Origin: Prunus persica
Lineage: Eukaryota; Streptophyta; Magnoliopsida; Rosales; Rosaceae
Reading direction: 5' to 3'
NCBI RefSeq assembly: GCF_000346465.2
Contig: NC_034010.1
Location: 29,614,787 to 29,678,786 of the forward strand
DNA: 64,000 bases
A program made the translations under genes and the position numbers. Under the pieces are notes generated by a model that worked only from the letters and a program-made list of their open reading frames with translations, was not told where the DNA came from and ran no database searches. The first letter of the stretch is position 1. Every line of letters begins with the position of its first letter. This document shows, piece after piece, positions 45,503-57,816 of this stretch.

Positions 45503-48208
45503 TTAAGGGTCCTGGGCATCGGTTTGAATATTCAAGATGTGGGAAACCACTAGTCTTGAGAGCTCGTTAATTGCATCTGGAACTGGTTGATAATCGCCGG
45601 TGTCTCTGTTCCTCGACCACCCTGGCGACAATTGTGATGAGTTCAACCCAGTGTAGTCATTTGCAGCAACCTTTGTATGCCTGGACGTTGCAAGAACATG
45701 CTCCAAATCCGACTGTGCTAATGGCCTTGGTGCCTGAATAAAGAAGCATAGATCAATACTCTCAGTACAAACAAATCCACATGCCTATTGTCTAAAGTTT
45801 ATAATGCCAAGATATAAAATGACAATGCCACATATACTCACAGAAGATCTTTTTCCACTCTTTTCTTCATCTAGTAGGTCTCTGATAGGGAAATAAGCTG
45901 CTTTCTTGCAAAGCTCAAGTAGATCTGAACCTGTGTAACCCTCAGTCAAGCCAGCTATATGGTCATAATCAATATTGTCTTCAACTCTCTCCCCCTTCAA
46001 AATCACCTTTAGTATCTCTGCCCTCTCCCTTCGATCGGGATACCCAATCTCAAAGGCCTGAGGAAGACGCCGAAGTATTGCTTCATCAAGTTCTGATGGA
46101 CGATTAGTAGCAGCAAGAACCATAACTCGAGCATTCTCTACAGAAACAAGATAAATTATGAAACCAAATGCCTTATCCAAGGAATATATTATTTTTATTT
46201 TTTTCAAAAATCATGATTCTCACTGAGAAATTATTTTACATGATAACTGACTGAAAATGCATTATTTTTTACAGAAAAGAAAGAGAGACGAAAAATGAAG
46301 ACTTACGATCTGTAGTAAAGCCATCCCATAAAGCCATGAACTCAGTTTTCATGTTTGTTAATGCTTCATGATCTGTAGTTCGGCGCTGACCCAAGAAACT
46401 ATCAACCTCATCAATAAATATGATAGCAGGCTGGAGTTTATAAGCCAAGCTAAACACAGCAGCAACTGCAGAAGAATAGTTAAACAACATGCTAAGCACA
46501 GTAGATATAAGAGTAAGAAAACTTCAAAATCCAACACAAGCATAATTTGATCTCTTGAGGTAAAAGCAACAAACAAGTATGGCTAAAGGTCTACGAAAGG
46601 ATTACTTCAAAATAAAAGGCCAGCCGTCTCAATCAACTAGTTAGATGAGAACATAGTTTTCTTCTAAGCATATCATTTCAATTCCCAATGACATGAGTAT
46701 CAAAATAATTGGCTTCCTTGATTTATCAGTTGAGTAGGTTGGGAGAAGTTCATGCAGAGAAGTATGGAGGATATCTACAGATCATTATAAGTCCTAATGA
46801 CATGATAAAATAGTTGTTTCCTTGATTAATTAGTTGAGTAGGTTGTGAGAAGCAATTGTAACAAGTGTGGAGGTTAGTAAGTAGAAAGTTTGTAATTCTT
46901 CTAGCATGGTCATTTTTTATTTGTGTTGATTTCGCTAGCGTACAAGGGCAACACAGATATTACGAAAATAGAGAAGTCAGGAATATTGTATGCCCCAAAA
47001 CCAAAGAAAATCTAAATGGTTCTACCCTATAAAGCATCTTCTTGCGTAAACTTTTAACCAAACAAAATTTTGATAGCATCACCTCGGTGAACTCTAACCA
47101 ATTGATAACAGCCTGTCCAATTTTGCTTCTAACGCTAGGGTGCTAAGGTCAATTTCTCAGTAAATGAAGCTCATAAAATTCACCAGAAGTAACTAATTAA
47201 AATATTGCACTGAATCAGACAGAAGCACAAAAGGAACAAAAAAACCATCCTCTAATTGAGAAGGGACAGTATGAATTCCTGTAAACCAAAAGGTATGTTT
47301 TAACATGACAAACACTCACCGAGTTTTTGTGCATCACCAAACCATTTGCTCATCAGATTTGATATCCTCACATTGATGAAAACAGCTCCAGACTCCTTTG
47401 CAATAGCTTTGGCAAGCATAGTCTTCCCAGTACCGGGTGGTCCATACAACAACACTCCTTTTTGTGGACCGAGGAGCTTCCCATGGGAAAACAGATCAGG
47501 CCTCCTTAGTGGAAGGATCACCAGTTCAAATAAGGATTGCTTTATAGACTCCAGTCCTCCGATAGATTCAAATTCTACTTCAATGTGGTCAGGGTTTATA
47601 ACATCACAAGCTATGACATCCTGATAATGATTATTATATTAGCATTTGTGTATCTAACAGTAATTGAGCGACTTAACGACGAAAAAGACTGTCATCAACT
47701 CAAAAGGTGCAAAATTTCAAATGGATAAGTCGTGCAATCAAATTAATGGTCATCGACAGCACAAGAAGTTCCCAAAGGAAAATAGCAAAAACACCTGCAT
47801 TTCAAGGACACTACACGGAAAACCCTCTCAAGCCCACAACAAAGACATAAAATATCAACCTTTTCCGACGGGCAACTCAAAACCCACATATCCCAAACAA
47901 CTATATATTATTATCATCCAAAACTTCTTGCTTCCAACAATAAAAAACCATCAAGCGGCAAGTTATGGAAAAACCCAGATGGCAGAAAAGGTGCGTCTTT
48001 TTACCTCATAAGAATTGGTGTGGATAAGAGGACGACCAAGGCGCTTAGCAATTTCCTTCTTGTGCTCCATAGCCTTCTTGGAGGCTTCACGGTTCGGGTC
48101 GAGATGCCGGAGACCCGCGAACAAAACCAAGCAACTCAAAGCGGCACTCGCCGCGTACAATATCAGTTCTTGCAAGAACTTGGTCTCCCTATCCGATGAA
48201 CCCCCCAT
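45503..48208 (-). CDS. MSP1: MSP1/ATAD1-like AAA ATPase
   Basis: Five exons in phase: 48208-48005, 47620-47320, 46465-46307, 46137-45842 and 45733-45503; 396 residues. An N-terminal membrane helix (residues 14-31, [18 protein letters not shown]) precedes a linker and a single AAA domain. Walker A is GPPGTGKT (128-135), the aromatic pore loop is MSKWFGDAQ (about 159-167), Walker B is [10 protein letters not shown] (183-192), and sensor 1 and arginine-finger segments follow ([20 protein letters not shown]). Yeast Msp1 and human ATAD1 pull mislocalised tail-anchored proteins out of the mitochondrial outer membrane and peroxisomes; the plant orthologues (At4g27680, At5g53540) should do the same. 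All catalytic motifs are intact. It lies next to VPS26 in both Arabidopsis copies of this region. Confidence 0.93.
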
Positions 48209-50640
48209 TAGAAATCTTTAGTGCACAATAAACGAAATACAAATTAATCCCCACTGCGCTCTGCAATTCCAGCAAACTAGGGCTTGTTTTATGAACACAG
48301 GGTTTGGAACGCAGGGTTTTCAAGAAACAGAAGGTGCTACTAAATGCTTTATGCCTCTTTGTTGTGCTTTTGATAAAATATTTCTTTCATTTTATTTGGG
48401 TAATTTTTTTCTGCTTGGTAAAGAAGTTTTGATGGCGTATGACGGTATGAGGCTGTTAAGTTGTTTGTGGCCGTTGGTTTTCCGTGGGAACTCGGGTAAG
48501 TCTCTAGAACTGGAACTGACCGTTAAGATTCGGGCTCAAATTTCGGTGGTCAGACTGGCCTTGGTATTGGAATTGGTTTAGGCCCAATCTTGCTCCACAC
48601 GACAGAGTCAGGCCTGGATTATTGATCCTTTGGCCGACGTATACTTGGGCCTAACAATGATTATGGAAAAAATAAACAAGTTTCAAGTTCAAAACCCACT
48701 TTTTAATTAATAAATAAATATCTAACATAAATACATCCGGATTTATTTTTTTTTCTTTCTAATTTTATAAAAGAAAAAGTTAGTCTAAGATCAGCAAGTA
48801 CTCAGAAAGTAGAGAATTTCCAAACTTATTAGCTTTCTAATTTGAATGGTTGCAAAGAAGATGGATCCAAACTATGATCCATATACATTTCCTCCACAAG
48901 ACGTAATTTATTAGTTGTGGTCCCAAGATACTTTTATTCCTTTGGCGAGGACCATCAGTTACCAGCTAGAGCGAATCTTAGACTTTAAAAAATAAAATAA
49001 AATTCACCATCAGTGAATCAGTGATTGTCAAATAATCAAATTAGTAAATAAATAAATAAAATATCAAGAAAAAGGGAGAATATGCCTCGTCAGCCCTGCG
49101 CTTCGTGACATATACAATCATTATATTATATGTTGCTGCCACATATGATTCGCCAGTTTCATTACCAAGATTGGTTGAATCTGTAAGCAACTTGTCCAAC
49201 TACTATGTGTTGTTAACAAATATAAATTCCATGTATCATGTTGCCTCTTGTGATGAAAAAGGAAAATTAAGAGCCGATAAATCAATTAACTATCGAATAA
49301 TACTACTCTTATCACATTTATATATTACAATTTCTATATCACTTTATATGATAGATGAGGCACACAAGTTGATTAGAAAAAGAAAAATTAAAAAGCAATG
49401 ATACAAGACATATTCTAGCGTTACTATTGAAACAATGATAATTTATACCCCGAGCACACATATAGAAAGAAAAAAAAAATCATATAAAGTGAAGACTGTA
49501 GGCCACCAAACAAATAGTCATGATACACATTATATTGTTATTTAATTTTTAAAAGGTGACTTTTTAAAACGTAATGAAAGTAGTGGTAAATAATTTTTTC
49601 ACTAAAAAAATTGTGACATTTGGTTTTGACATTAAAAAAAATATCCGTTTTATTTTCATCCCAAACACGTGTGATTAGAATGAAGATACTCTTCTGGCCT
49701 ACCCTCGTCCAAGGAGCGTGTATCCAACCCTCCGTGAACATCAATTTACCAGTGCGAATTGTGATTCTAAAACATCAAAATCATGGTTTGTCGTCCTGTG
49801 CCTGTTGGGGTTGTTGACCTGACCCTAAAGTCCAGTCCTTTATTGCTATTTTCATTTATTTTTTGGGGTCTATAAACGAAGCTCTGTCTTTTTCCAAACC
49901 CAGTGCGCCATGTTTAAGCCACACGCATAAAAGTAGACACACTTTCAAGGGAATGAATCACTATTAGTTCCAACACTCCATCCATCACTCCTCCTCCTCT
50001 CTCTTTCTCTCTCCCTCTCCTCATACAGATCATACATATAATGATTTTTGTCAAATACAATAAGGATTTGCTCTTAATGGGATTTTTCTTTTAGGTGCAT
50101 TTTTAACATTACGTGTATTAAAACGCAATCTTTCCTGTTTGTGGAGTTGAAATTTGCTTCGTGTACTACAAAAACCTATTTTGTACTTCATTGTAGTACA
50201 TGCAGACTTTCCTCAGTTTCCGTTCTCGGTTGCTGCTCAAGCATTTCATGCAATCATAATATATATAGTAGACTTTTCCTGAGAGTTTTGATGCGCATGT
50301 GGAAGCCACAGCTATCAAACTAAAGACAGCATTTTTTGTGGATTTCTGGGCTTTCACCTTTCTGCACTGGTATTTAATCCTATTAAATTCGAGGACTCTC
50401 TATTGGGTCTTGTGGGCGTTCTTGCAGTTTTGATCTTTTTGGAGGGTTCTTGAGAGTCAAAGCTGAGGAAAACCCACACCCCCACCCTTTCAGTTGTTTA
50501 AGGATTCTCAATGCAATTTGGAGGCCAGTAGATTGTAGATTGAGAAAGAAGGGTCGGTAGGTCTATAAATTTCCCATTTGTACATTTCTGAAATTTCGTC
50601 TCCTCTCAATCTCTGAAGACGCAGAAGAAGAGAAACTTGA
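48209..50640. other. divergent promoter region between MSP1 and the YSL gene
   Basis: No supported ORF. Left: MSP1 5' UTR and promoter. Right: the YSL promoter, with a CT-rich stretch at 49991-50024 and an apparent leader exon up to 50641. A CACGTG core lies near 49667. Much of 48660-49560 is plain AT-rich DNA. Confidence 0.5.
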
Positions 50641-50641
50641 G

Positions 50642-50848
50642 GTAAAGATCATTCATGGGTTTGTGCGCTGTGTTTTCTTTCATTTCAACTATCAAATTAG
50701 TTTTTCAAGATTTTGACTGAACTGGAGTCAAGAATACATTTGATATCATTAACGGCTATTTCTTTGTCCTTTTGCGTTTCATCAAATTCTACACATTCTA
50801 GTGCAATTTTTTTTTTTTTTTTTTTCTCATTTGACTGAATTTGATCAG
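50642..50848 (+). other. intron in the 5' UTR of the YSL gene
   Basis: Donor GAG|GTAAAG at 50641/50642 and acceptor GATCAG|GAAAGG ending at 50848, after a long T run, place an intron directly before the start codon at 50860. Inferred from splice signals only. Confidence 0.55.
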
Positions 50849-50859
50849 GAAAGGGGCAA

Positions 50860-53688
50860 ATGGGGAGCACAAACAATGATGAAAACGGAGAGATTGAGAC
50901 CTTTGAGAGAGAGGATGGAGTTGAAGAGAATGGAGGCGAGCCAGAGGATTTGAACAGAATCATTCCATGGACAAGACAGATCACAATTCGGGGACTTGTG
51001 GCTAGCATAGTCATAGGCACCATTTACAGCGTTATAGTGATGAAGTTGAACCTCACAACTGGGTTGGTTCCCAATCTCAATGTCTCTGCTGCTCTTCTGG
51101 CCTTTGTATTCATCCGCACATGGACTAAGCTTCTTCAGAAGGCTGGAATTGTATCAACTCCTTTCACAAGGCAGGAAAATACCATTATTCAGACTTGTGC
51201 AGTTGCATGTTATAGCATTGCAGTTGGAGGTCAGAAAACTTTCCCGTCTTTCTGTTTTTTCACTATTTTTAAGGTACATGTTGATGCGTCTGTTTCACAC
51301 AATTTAATTATTGGTTTTCACTTAGATATGTGACACTGCAGGAGGTTTTGGGTCTTATCTGTTGGGTCTGAACAGGAAGACTTATGAGCAAGCAGGTGTT
51401 GATACTGAGGGGAACACTCCTAGGAGCACCAAAGAACCTCAGATTGGTTGGATGACTGGTTTCCTCTTTGTTAGTAGTTTTGTTGGGCTGCTGGCTTTGG
51501 TTCCTCTCAGAAAGGTATGTTCTTTTATCCTACCGATTTTTCAGTAAGAAATTGCAAAGGCTTGTTTTAGGGAATAGGGATTCGAAGGTAAGTGGGGTTT
51601 TGTTTCTCAACTATGTAAATTACAAAGTTATTGATCCGTATTTGAATTTTAGAATTTTGTTTGTTCATGCACTTTGAGTTGTTTTGCAGATCATGATAAT
51701 AGACTATAAGTTAAGTTACCCAAGTGGAACTGCTACTGCTGTTCTTATCAACGGGTTCCATACTCCAAAAGGAGACAAGATGGCTAAGTAGGCATCTATT
51801 TCTATAAATTACTAAATTTCAGCTTACTATCAAATAGAATTTGAGTTTGAAATAACTCTAACATGTTGAGGTGGTTCTTGCAGGAAGCAGGTTCACGGGT
51901 TCATGAAATTCTTCTCGATGAGTTTCTTGTGGAGTTTCTTTCAGTGGTTCTATTCTGGAGGAGACCAATGCGGATTCGCTCAGTTTCCAACATTTGGATT
52001 GGCAGCGTGGAAAAACTCGTGCGTGCTCTATGTCTGCATTCCCCTTCTGTTTATCATATGATTAATCCTTCTCTAATCATTGATTACATGAATTGAATTT
52101 TGCAGATTTTACTTTGATTTCAGTATGACTTACATAGGAGCGGGAATGATCTGTTCGCATCTTGTGAACTTATCTTTGCTTCTTGGTGCCGTGCTCTCTT
52201 GGGGAATAATGTGGCCATTAATAAGGGGTCTCAAAGGAGAGTGGTTCCCTGCAACTTTATCAGAAAGTAGTATGAAGAGTCTAAACGGCTACAAGGTGTG
52301 GACTAGATATTCAAGTCCATTTCTTAATCAAATTCTTACAGATTTAGTCGTATCGATTTTTGAATTCAAGTGTATAGGCAATTGAGTCTCATGTATCTTC
52401 ATGTTGCTGCAGGTTTTCATTTCCATTGCCCTGATACTAGGAGATGGGCTATACAATTTTCTCAAGATACTATACTTTACTGGCTCAAGCATCCACACCA
52501 AAATGAACAACAAGAACCCCAAAACAGGTAATGGGTGACTTAGAATGATATTCGTGATGATTCTCTAGCTTAGCATATAGCCAGTTTACCATGAGCACCT
52601 TTTAGAGCTTCCCTTCTCCTATGGTTTAAAAGGAGCTGCACCTTCAGGTGCTATGAGTTTGTAACATAATTTGTATGTTGCATCCTGCAATGGGTGTCAG
52701 TGCCCGTAATTATCAACAAGCATTTAAGTTGAGTAAACTAAATCATCTCTCTCATGCAGTTTCAAATAACCAGAATCAGGCTCTTGATGATCTTCGACGA
52801 AATGAGGTCTTCATAAGAGATAGCATTCCCATTTGGATAGCTTGCCTAGGGTACACCTTGTTCTCCATCATCTCCATCATAATTATCCCGCTCATGTTCC
52901 CTCAACTGAAATGGTACTATGTAGTCGTAGCCTATATTATCGCACCCTCTCTAAGCTTCTGCAATGCTTATGGTGCGGGTTTAACTGACATGAACATGGC
53001 CTATAACTACGGGAAAGTGGCTCTCTTTGTGCTTGCTGCTGTGGCTGGGAAAAATGATGGTGTTGTTGCGGGACTTGTGGGATGTGGTCTGATCAAATCC
53101 ATAGTTTCTATCTCTTCTGATCTGATGCACGATTTAAAGACTGGACATCTCACGCTTACATCTCCTCGATCAATGCTTTTAAGTCAGGCGATTGGGACAG
53201 CTATAGGCTGTGTGGTAGCTCCTCTGACATTCTTTCTCTTCTACAAGGCTTTTAATGTTGGTGACCCGGATGGTGAATACAAAGCTCCTTATGCCATCAT
53301 TTACAGAAACATGGCAATTCTAGGTGTTCAAGGCTTCTCTGCCCTGCCCCAGCATTGCTTACAGCTGTGTTATGGTTTTTTTGCATTTGCCGTAGCAGCT
53401 AATTTGCTGAGAGATCTTGCTCCTAAGAAAATTGGTAAATGGGTTCCACTTCCGATGGCGATGGCTGTTCCTTTCCTAGTTGGAGCTTACTTTGCAATCG
53501 ATATGTGTGTGGGGAGTTTGGCTGTGTTCGTGTGGCACAAACTAAAAAATAACGAGGCAGGTTTAATGGTTCCCGCAGTTGCTTCTGGTTTGATTTGTGG
53601 AGATGGATTGTGGATCCTCCCTTCATCAATTCTTGCATTGGCCAAGATTCGTCCTCCCATCTGCATGAACTTCCTCACAACCAAGTAG
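50860..53688 (+). CDS. YSL3: YSL3-like metal-nicotianamine transporter
   Basis: Seven exons in phase: 50860-51229, 51342-51514, 51690-51787, 51884-52018, 52106-52295, 52413-52527 and 52760-53688; 669 residues (AtYSL3 about 675). An acidic N-terminal tail ([19 protein letters not shown]) precedes an oligopeptide-transporter-family membrane domain with about 14 helices. Family hallmarks are [80 protein letters not shown] and [23 protein letters not shown]1/2/3-clade proteins carry Fe(II)-, Cu-, Zn- or Mn-nicotianamine across the plasma membrane of vascular cells, supplying leaves and seeds. Its place between MSP1 and cytochrome b5 matches At5g53550 (YSL3), which supports the clade call. No disruption seen. 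Confidence 0.95.
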
Positions 53689-56202
53689 AGTTTGTGTGGA
53701 AGGAGAGAAACATAGTTGCGTTCATTAGTAGAGTTACAGTAATTGTAATCTGCAGATGTAATTTCAGACAAGTATTGGGAATTAGGGATAATATAGAAGT
53801 TCCCTGCTATGTATTTTCAAGTAATGCATCGGATCATAATGCAGCATAGTAGATGACTAGATGGTAGGATTCTGTATCCTATACAAGCAAGTTGTATCAC
53901 ATAACATTTAGTCAAATGAATCATATGATTTTAAAACCACTGTAAACATAGCAATTCGATTCGAGCATAATGTTGTTGGATTGACTGTTGGTTTTGTGTA
54001 AATAAATATGGTTTTAGTTTGATTGTCTCTTGCTTAAGCTATCCTTTGTCTTTGTGCCACTGCCAATTAAAACGATAAGGTTGGGATTTAAGATATTTCA
54101 CGTCATTGATGGGATGAAGTGAATGTGCATGGTTTAAGAAGCTCACATCAGCGATCAGACATTACAATGCTGTGAAGGTGAAGATTAAGATTAAGATGAC
54201 CCCCCATATAATGGGCAGTGGTCCTATTCCTATCATTTCAACGCCTTAGGATATTGTGGTATGGAAGTAAATGGCCTGACCAGACCAGACCAAGTATGTT
54301 GAATGAAGCGGTTTGTGAGTAGCTAGGATCAAGGTTCCGCTTGTAAAAGATGAACACGGATATAATTGAATGATTCTGATGAATTTCAGAGCAGAGTAGG
54401 GCAGAAATCCATTTATGAATGAAAATTGAAACAGGACAATCGATCAAATACGAAATACAAGCCCCCTTGTTTTTGGACCACCCTTGTCCTTGTGTTGTGT
54501 GTCAACAATTTGATCTTGTTTTCTGCATGGTATTTAAGAACCTTCTGCAGGCAGGCCTAAATTTGGTTCAACTTCAACTTGTGATGGCATGCGGTAGGGG
54601 TAGGCAGGCAGAGTTCTCAACTCCCACTTCCATATTTTCCACATTGACTTGACTTTCCACTGCTTACTTTAAAAAAGATTGTAGTAGAGTGGACCCACAT
54701 TGACATTGATGGATCAGCTTGGATCAAAGAGGTAAGCCAACTCGGGCCCTCTTTTATCCAACATTTTAGCATCACAAACAACTTCAGTCCAGCCAGCCTA
54801 AGTTACGACACCAGCAACCAAATAACAACCCTTGTTAGTGAGAAATTATTCTGCAGAAAGCACCTCACATAACCAATTTGACAACTTTGACCGTAGCAGC
54901 TTGTAGGTATAGCATACAAAACAATTTGTATAAAACCGAACTAAACTAATCCAAATCAAACCTGTTATATTTCACAATTTGGTTTAAGACGTGGACTTGG
55001 GTTGCTCGTGTTTTTTGTTCTTCCCTCCTCTACTGTTGGCCCTTACATGATGGATTGACCTCATTGCCATTGCGCGGCCCAGGGCTGTTGTTTCCAGGTC
55101 CAGCCTTTCACTTTGATATTTATTTATTTTTTTGGGTCAAGAGCCCTTCACTTTTTTGGAACTCAATTCCGGCGAAATTCTATAGTGAGAGTGTCATATA
55201 TGAACCTCTCATGTGAATTTTCATATTAGTCACATGATTATTTCATTAAAGTAAAATTACTATTAAGATGAATCATGTATGATAATGACACCCTCACAAC
55301 GACTCCTCAATTCTACCTCAGCTCATATCATATACAGAAAGAATGAATCTTTTATTGTTAAGAACAAACTAATACAATCAACATAACCCTGCCAATACAC
55401 AATTAATCAACTATTTTAGTTTATTACAAACTAAGGATTATCTCAGCTAACCAACTACCTAACAGAATTGCCAACTCAGCTGATGAGTCAGCAGGTTACT
55501 ATCATTACGTCGTTGCTTGTTGGGACTTGGGCAGCCATTTAACCCCACACCACAAGTATCACAATAGTAAAACTCCGACCACAAAATAAAGCTCCGAAAA
55601 GTAAATGGGTAAATTATATTTTTTGACCTTGTTCCATAAAGTATATTACTACAGCATTAAAATTGATCCAAAAAAACAAGACGTTTCAAAATTTGCTTCT
55701 CTTGGTTGCCAAATGCGAACCGGTAACGCGCAATTCGTAAATTTGAGGCACATGTACCCTTGAGGATTAAAACCTTTCAATTACCGAGGCTGAGGATAAG
55801 TGCGTAATTTCCACAAAGGCTAAGGGCTTTAAATTGCTCAAGATCTTGTAACATAAATGGCCCACTTAAGCATCGCTGACTTCTCAGATTGAGTACAAAG
55901 AGGAAGGACGCACGGCACAATCTTTTATCTGACAAAGCCTTATCTGTCGTGGGTAAGCCACAGTGTCTTCATCTTTGTTTGGTCGTAATTGGGAATTTCT
56001 CTTTTATGACCATCTGCATCCCTTATTTGTTATAAGTATCAAGATGTTGTGTTTAAACCTTTTATGGGTTTTTTTTCTAAAATTGTAATTTTTGTCTGTG
56101 ATTGTAGAAGCTGCTTATGTTTTAGCAATAAAGTTCTAGGCTTTGGTGTATAAATTTTTGTGGGTTTTAGCGTTTGATGCTTTGTGTTGGTAGCAGTGAA
56201 AA
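53689..56202. other. spacer between YSL and cytochrome b5 genes
   Basis: Holds the YSL 3' UTR, AT-rich DNA, a MITE candidate (55177-55312) and the cytochrome b5 promoter and leader (about 55900-56202). No ORF has recognisable content. Confidence 0.5.
55177..55312. mobile_element. possible short MITE
   Basis: GTGAGAGTGTCAT at 55185-55197 and its near-perfect reverse complement ATGACACCCTCAC at 55285-55297 (one mismatch) form inverted repeats, with weaker pairing further out. There is no convincing target duplication, so the borders are approximate. Confidence 0.35.
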
Positions 56203-57084
56203 ATGGCTTCAGATCCAAAGGTTCACATATTTGAAGAGGTGGCGAAGCACAACAAGACCAAAGATTGCTGGCTTGTTATTTCTGGGAAGGTGAGATCTTT
56301 CTTGATTGGATTTTTGTTTCTCATCTTATAAAACTTAGTTCCCAGTTGATTAATTACTACTCTGTTTTTTTGGTTGCTGATAAAACCGAGGAATATGAAA
56401 GAACCCTCAACCCTGAAGAAATTGACTTTTATGTTTCTGCAATGTCAATGTTATTACTACTCTGTTGGGAAGAAACGGTTGTTATCTGTAGAATTTCAGA
56501 GGAATGGAACCAACCAAATGATTGTAATTGTGCTCGCCTGTGTTTTTAGGGTGTTATGTATCTCAACTTAAAAGCAACAATTTTCAGCTGATGATTGTAT
56601 GCTAACTGCACCAGAATTTTTATGGATATAACATGGTTGAATTTTTATGGTTTGGAATATCAATTTTAGGTGTTTGATGTGACACCATTCATGGATGATC
56701 ATCCCGGGGGTGATGAAGTTCTGCTGTCTGCAACTGGTAAGGCATTCAGTTACCTTACCTTGTATGCTTGCCTTTTTCTCAACCTTAAATTACGCATGGT
56801 TGATGAGATTAATTTTGTTTGATAACTCTGTAGGGAAAGATGCAACAAATGATTTTGAAGATGTGGGTCACAGTGATTCTGCCAGAGATATGATGGAGAA
56901 GTATTACATTGGAGAGGTTGATCCATCAACTGTCCCGTTAAAACGGATTTACATTCCACCGCCACAGGCTCGGTACAATCCTGATAAGATATCCGAATTT
57001 GTGATTAAGATTTTGCAGTTCCTGGTTCCCCTTCTAATCTTGGGTTTAGCCTTTGCTGTCCGTCACTATACCAAGAAAGAGTAG
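56203..57084 (+). CDS. cytochrome b5, ER tail-anchored
   Basis: Three exons in phase: 56203-56289, 56670-56736 and 56834-57084; 134 residues, the usual plant length. The heme-binding domain has axial ligands His40 (in HPGG) and His64 (in VGHSDSA). The C-terminal anchor is at about residues 107-127 ([20 protein letters not shown]) with the short lumenal tail RHYTKKE typical of ER isoforms. It passes electrons from NADH-cytochrome b5 reductase or P450 reductase to fatty acid desaturases, hydroxylases and some P450s. Position next to YSL3 and the TBC gene matches CB5-E (At5g53560) from memory. An intron splits the frame between K29 and V30, so longer frames inside the first intron are artefacts. 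Confidence 0.95.
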
Positions 57085-57816
57085 TCTTGCTTTCTACGTT
57101 GTCCCCTTTTAAGGGTTAGTTATTGGTCATCAGTTGAGCAGTTGAAAGTACAATTGCTTGTTTCACTTATGTCGTTGTTCATCAGAGAACTTTATAGTGC
57201 CTTTTTGGTTCTGGTCGCTTTCTAGTCTGTACGATGTTTAAAATTAAAGGATGATTATGGAGAGCATATTTTCTTTGACACTCTCGTTTCTGCAATCCTC
57301 TTTATAACTTGTTGCTGGTCTATGGTAGTTGTAGTTGTTTCAATTGCTTTTTTTGTGAGGTCCTGCTTGAAAAAAAGGAGAAAAAGGATATTCATCTTTA
57401 TTCGAAAAATGTATTGGTTCCTTAGGCTAAAACTTGTGGCAGCCATGGAAACAAGGAAAAAAAAGAATGATATTAATTTGGCAGCATGAGCATGCTTGAT
57501 GTATTCTTCATCCAGTATCGTCAGTAATACTAATAGTCGTTTTACGTGAAAACTGTGACGTCTAAGAAAATCACATACAAAGCAGTAGAATGGTAGAATA
57601 CAATGCAAATGAATCTAATGTGGATAACAATGTCTTTTGAATGTTTGCCACCTACACTAGAGTACGTAGGCAGAGTGGCAAAATTGAGTATCATGAATGA
57701 TTGGATTAAGCTTCTGGAATGCTTGCTTAACAGGAATGAAAAAGAAATTGGGACTTTGGCTGCCCTCATAGAACCGGATTTGATAACAATAAACTAGCTA
57801 GCAAAACGTGCAGTCA

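Noticed and set aside
57255..57608. 117-codon minus ORF between cytochrome b5 and the TBC gene
   Set aside because: Low-complexity, no domain, and it lies in the shared 3' region of two convergent genes.
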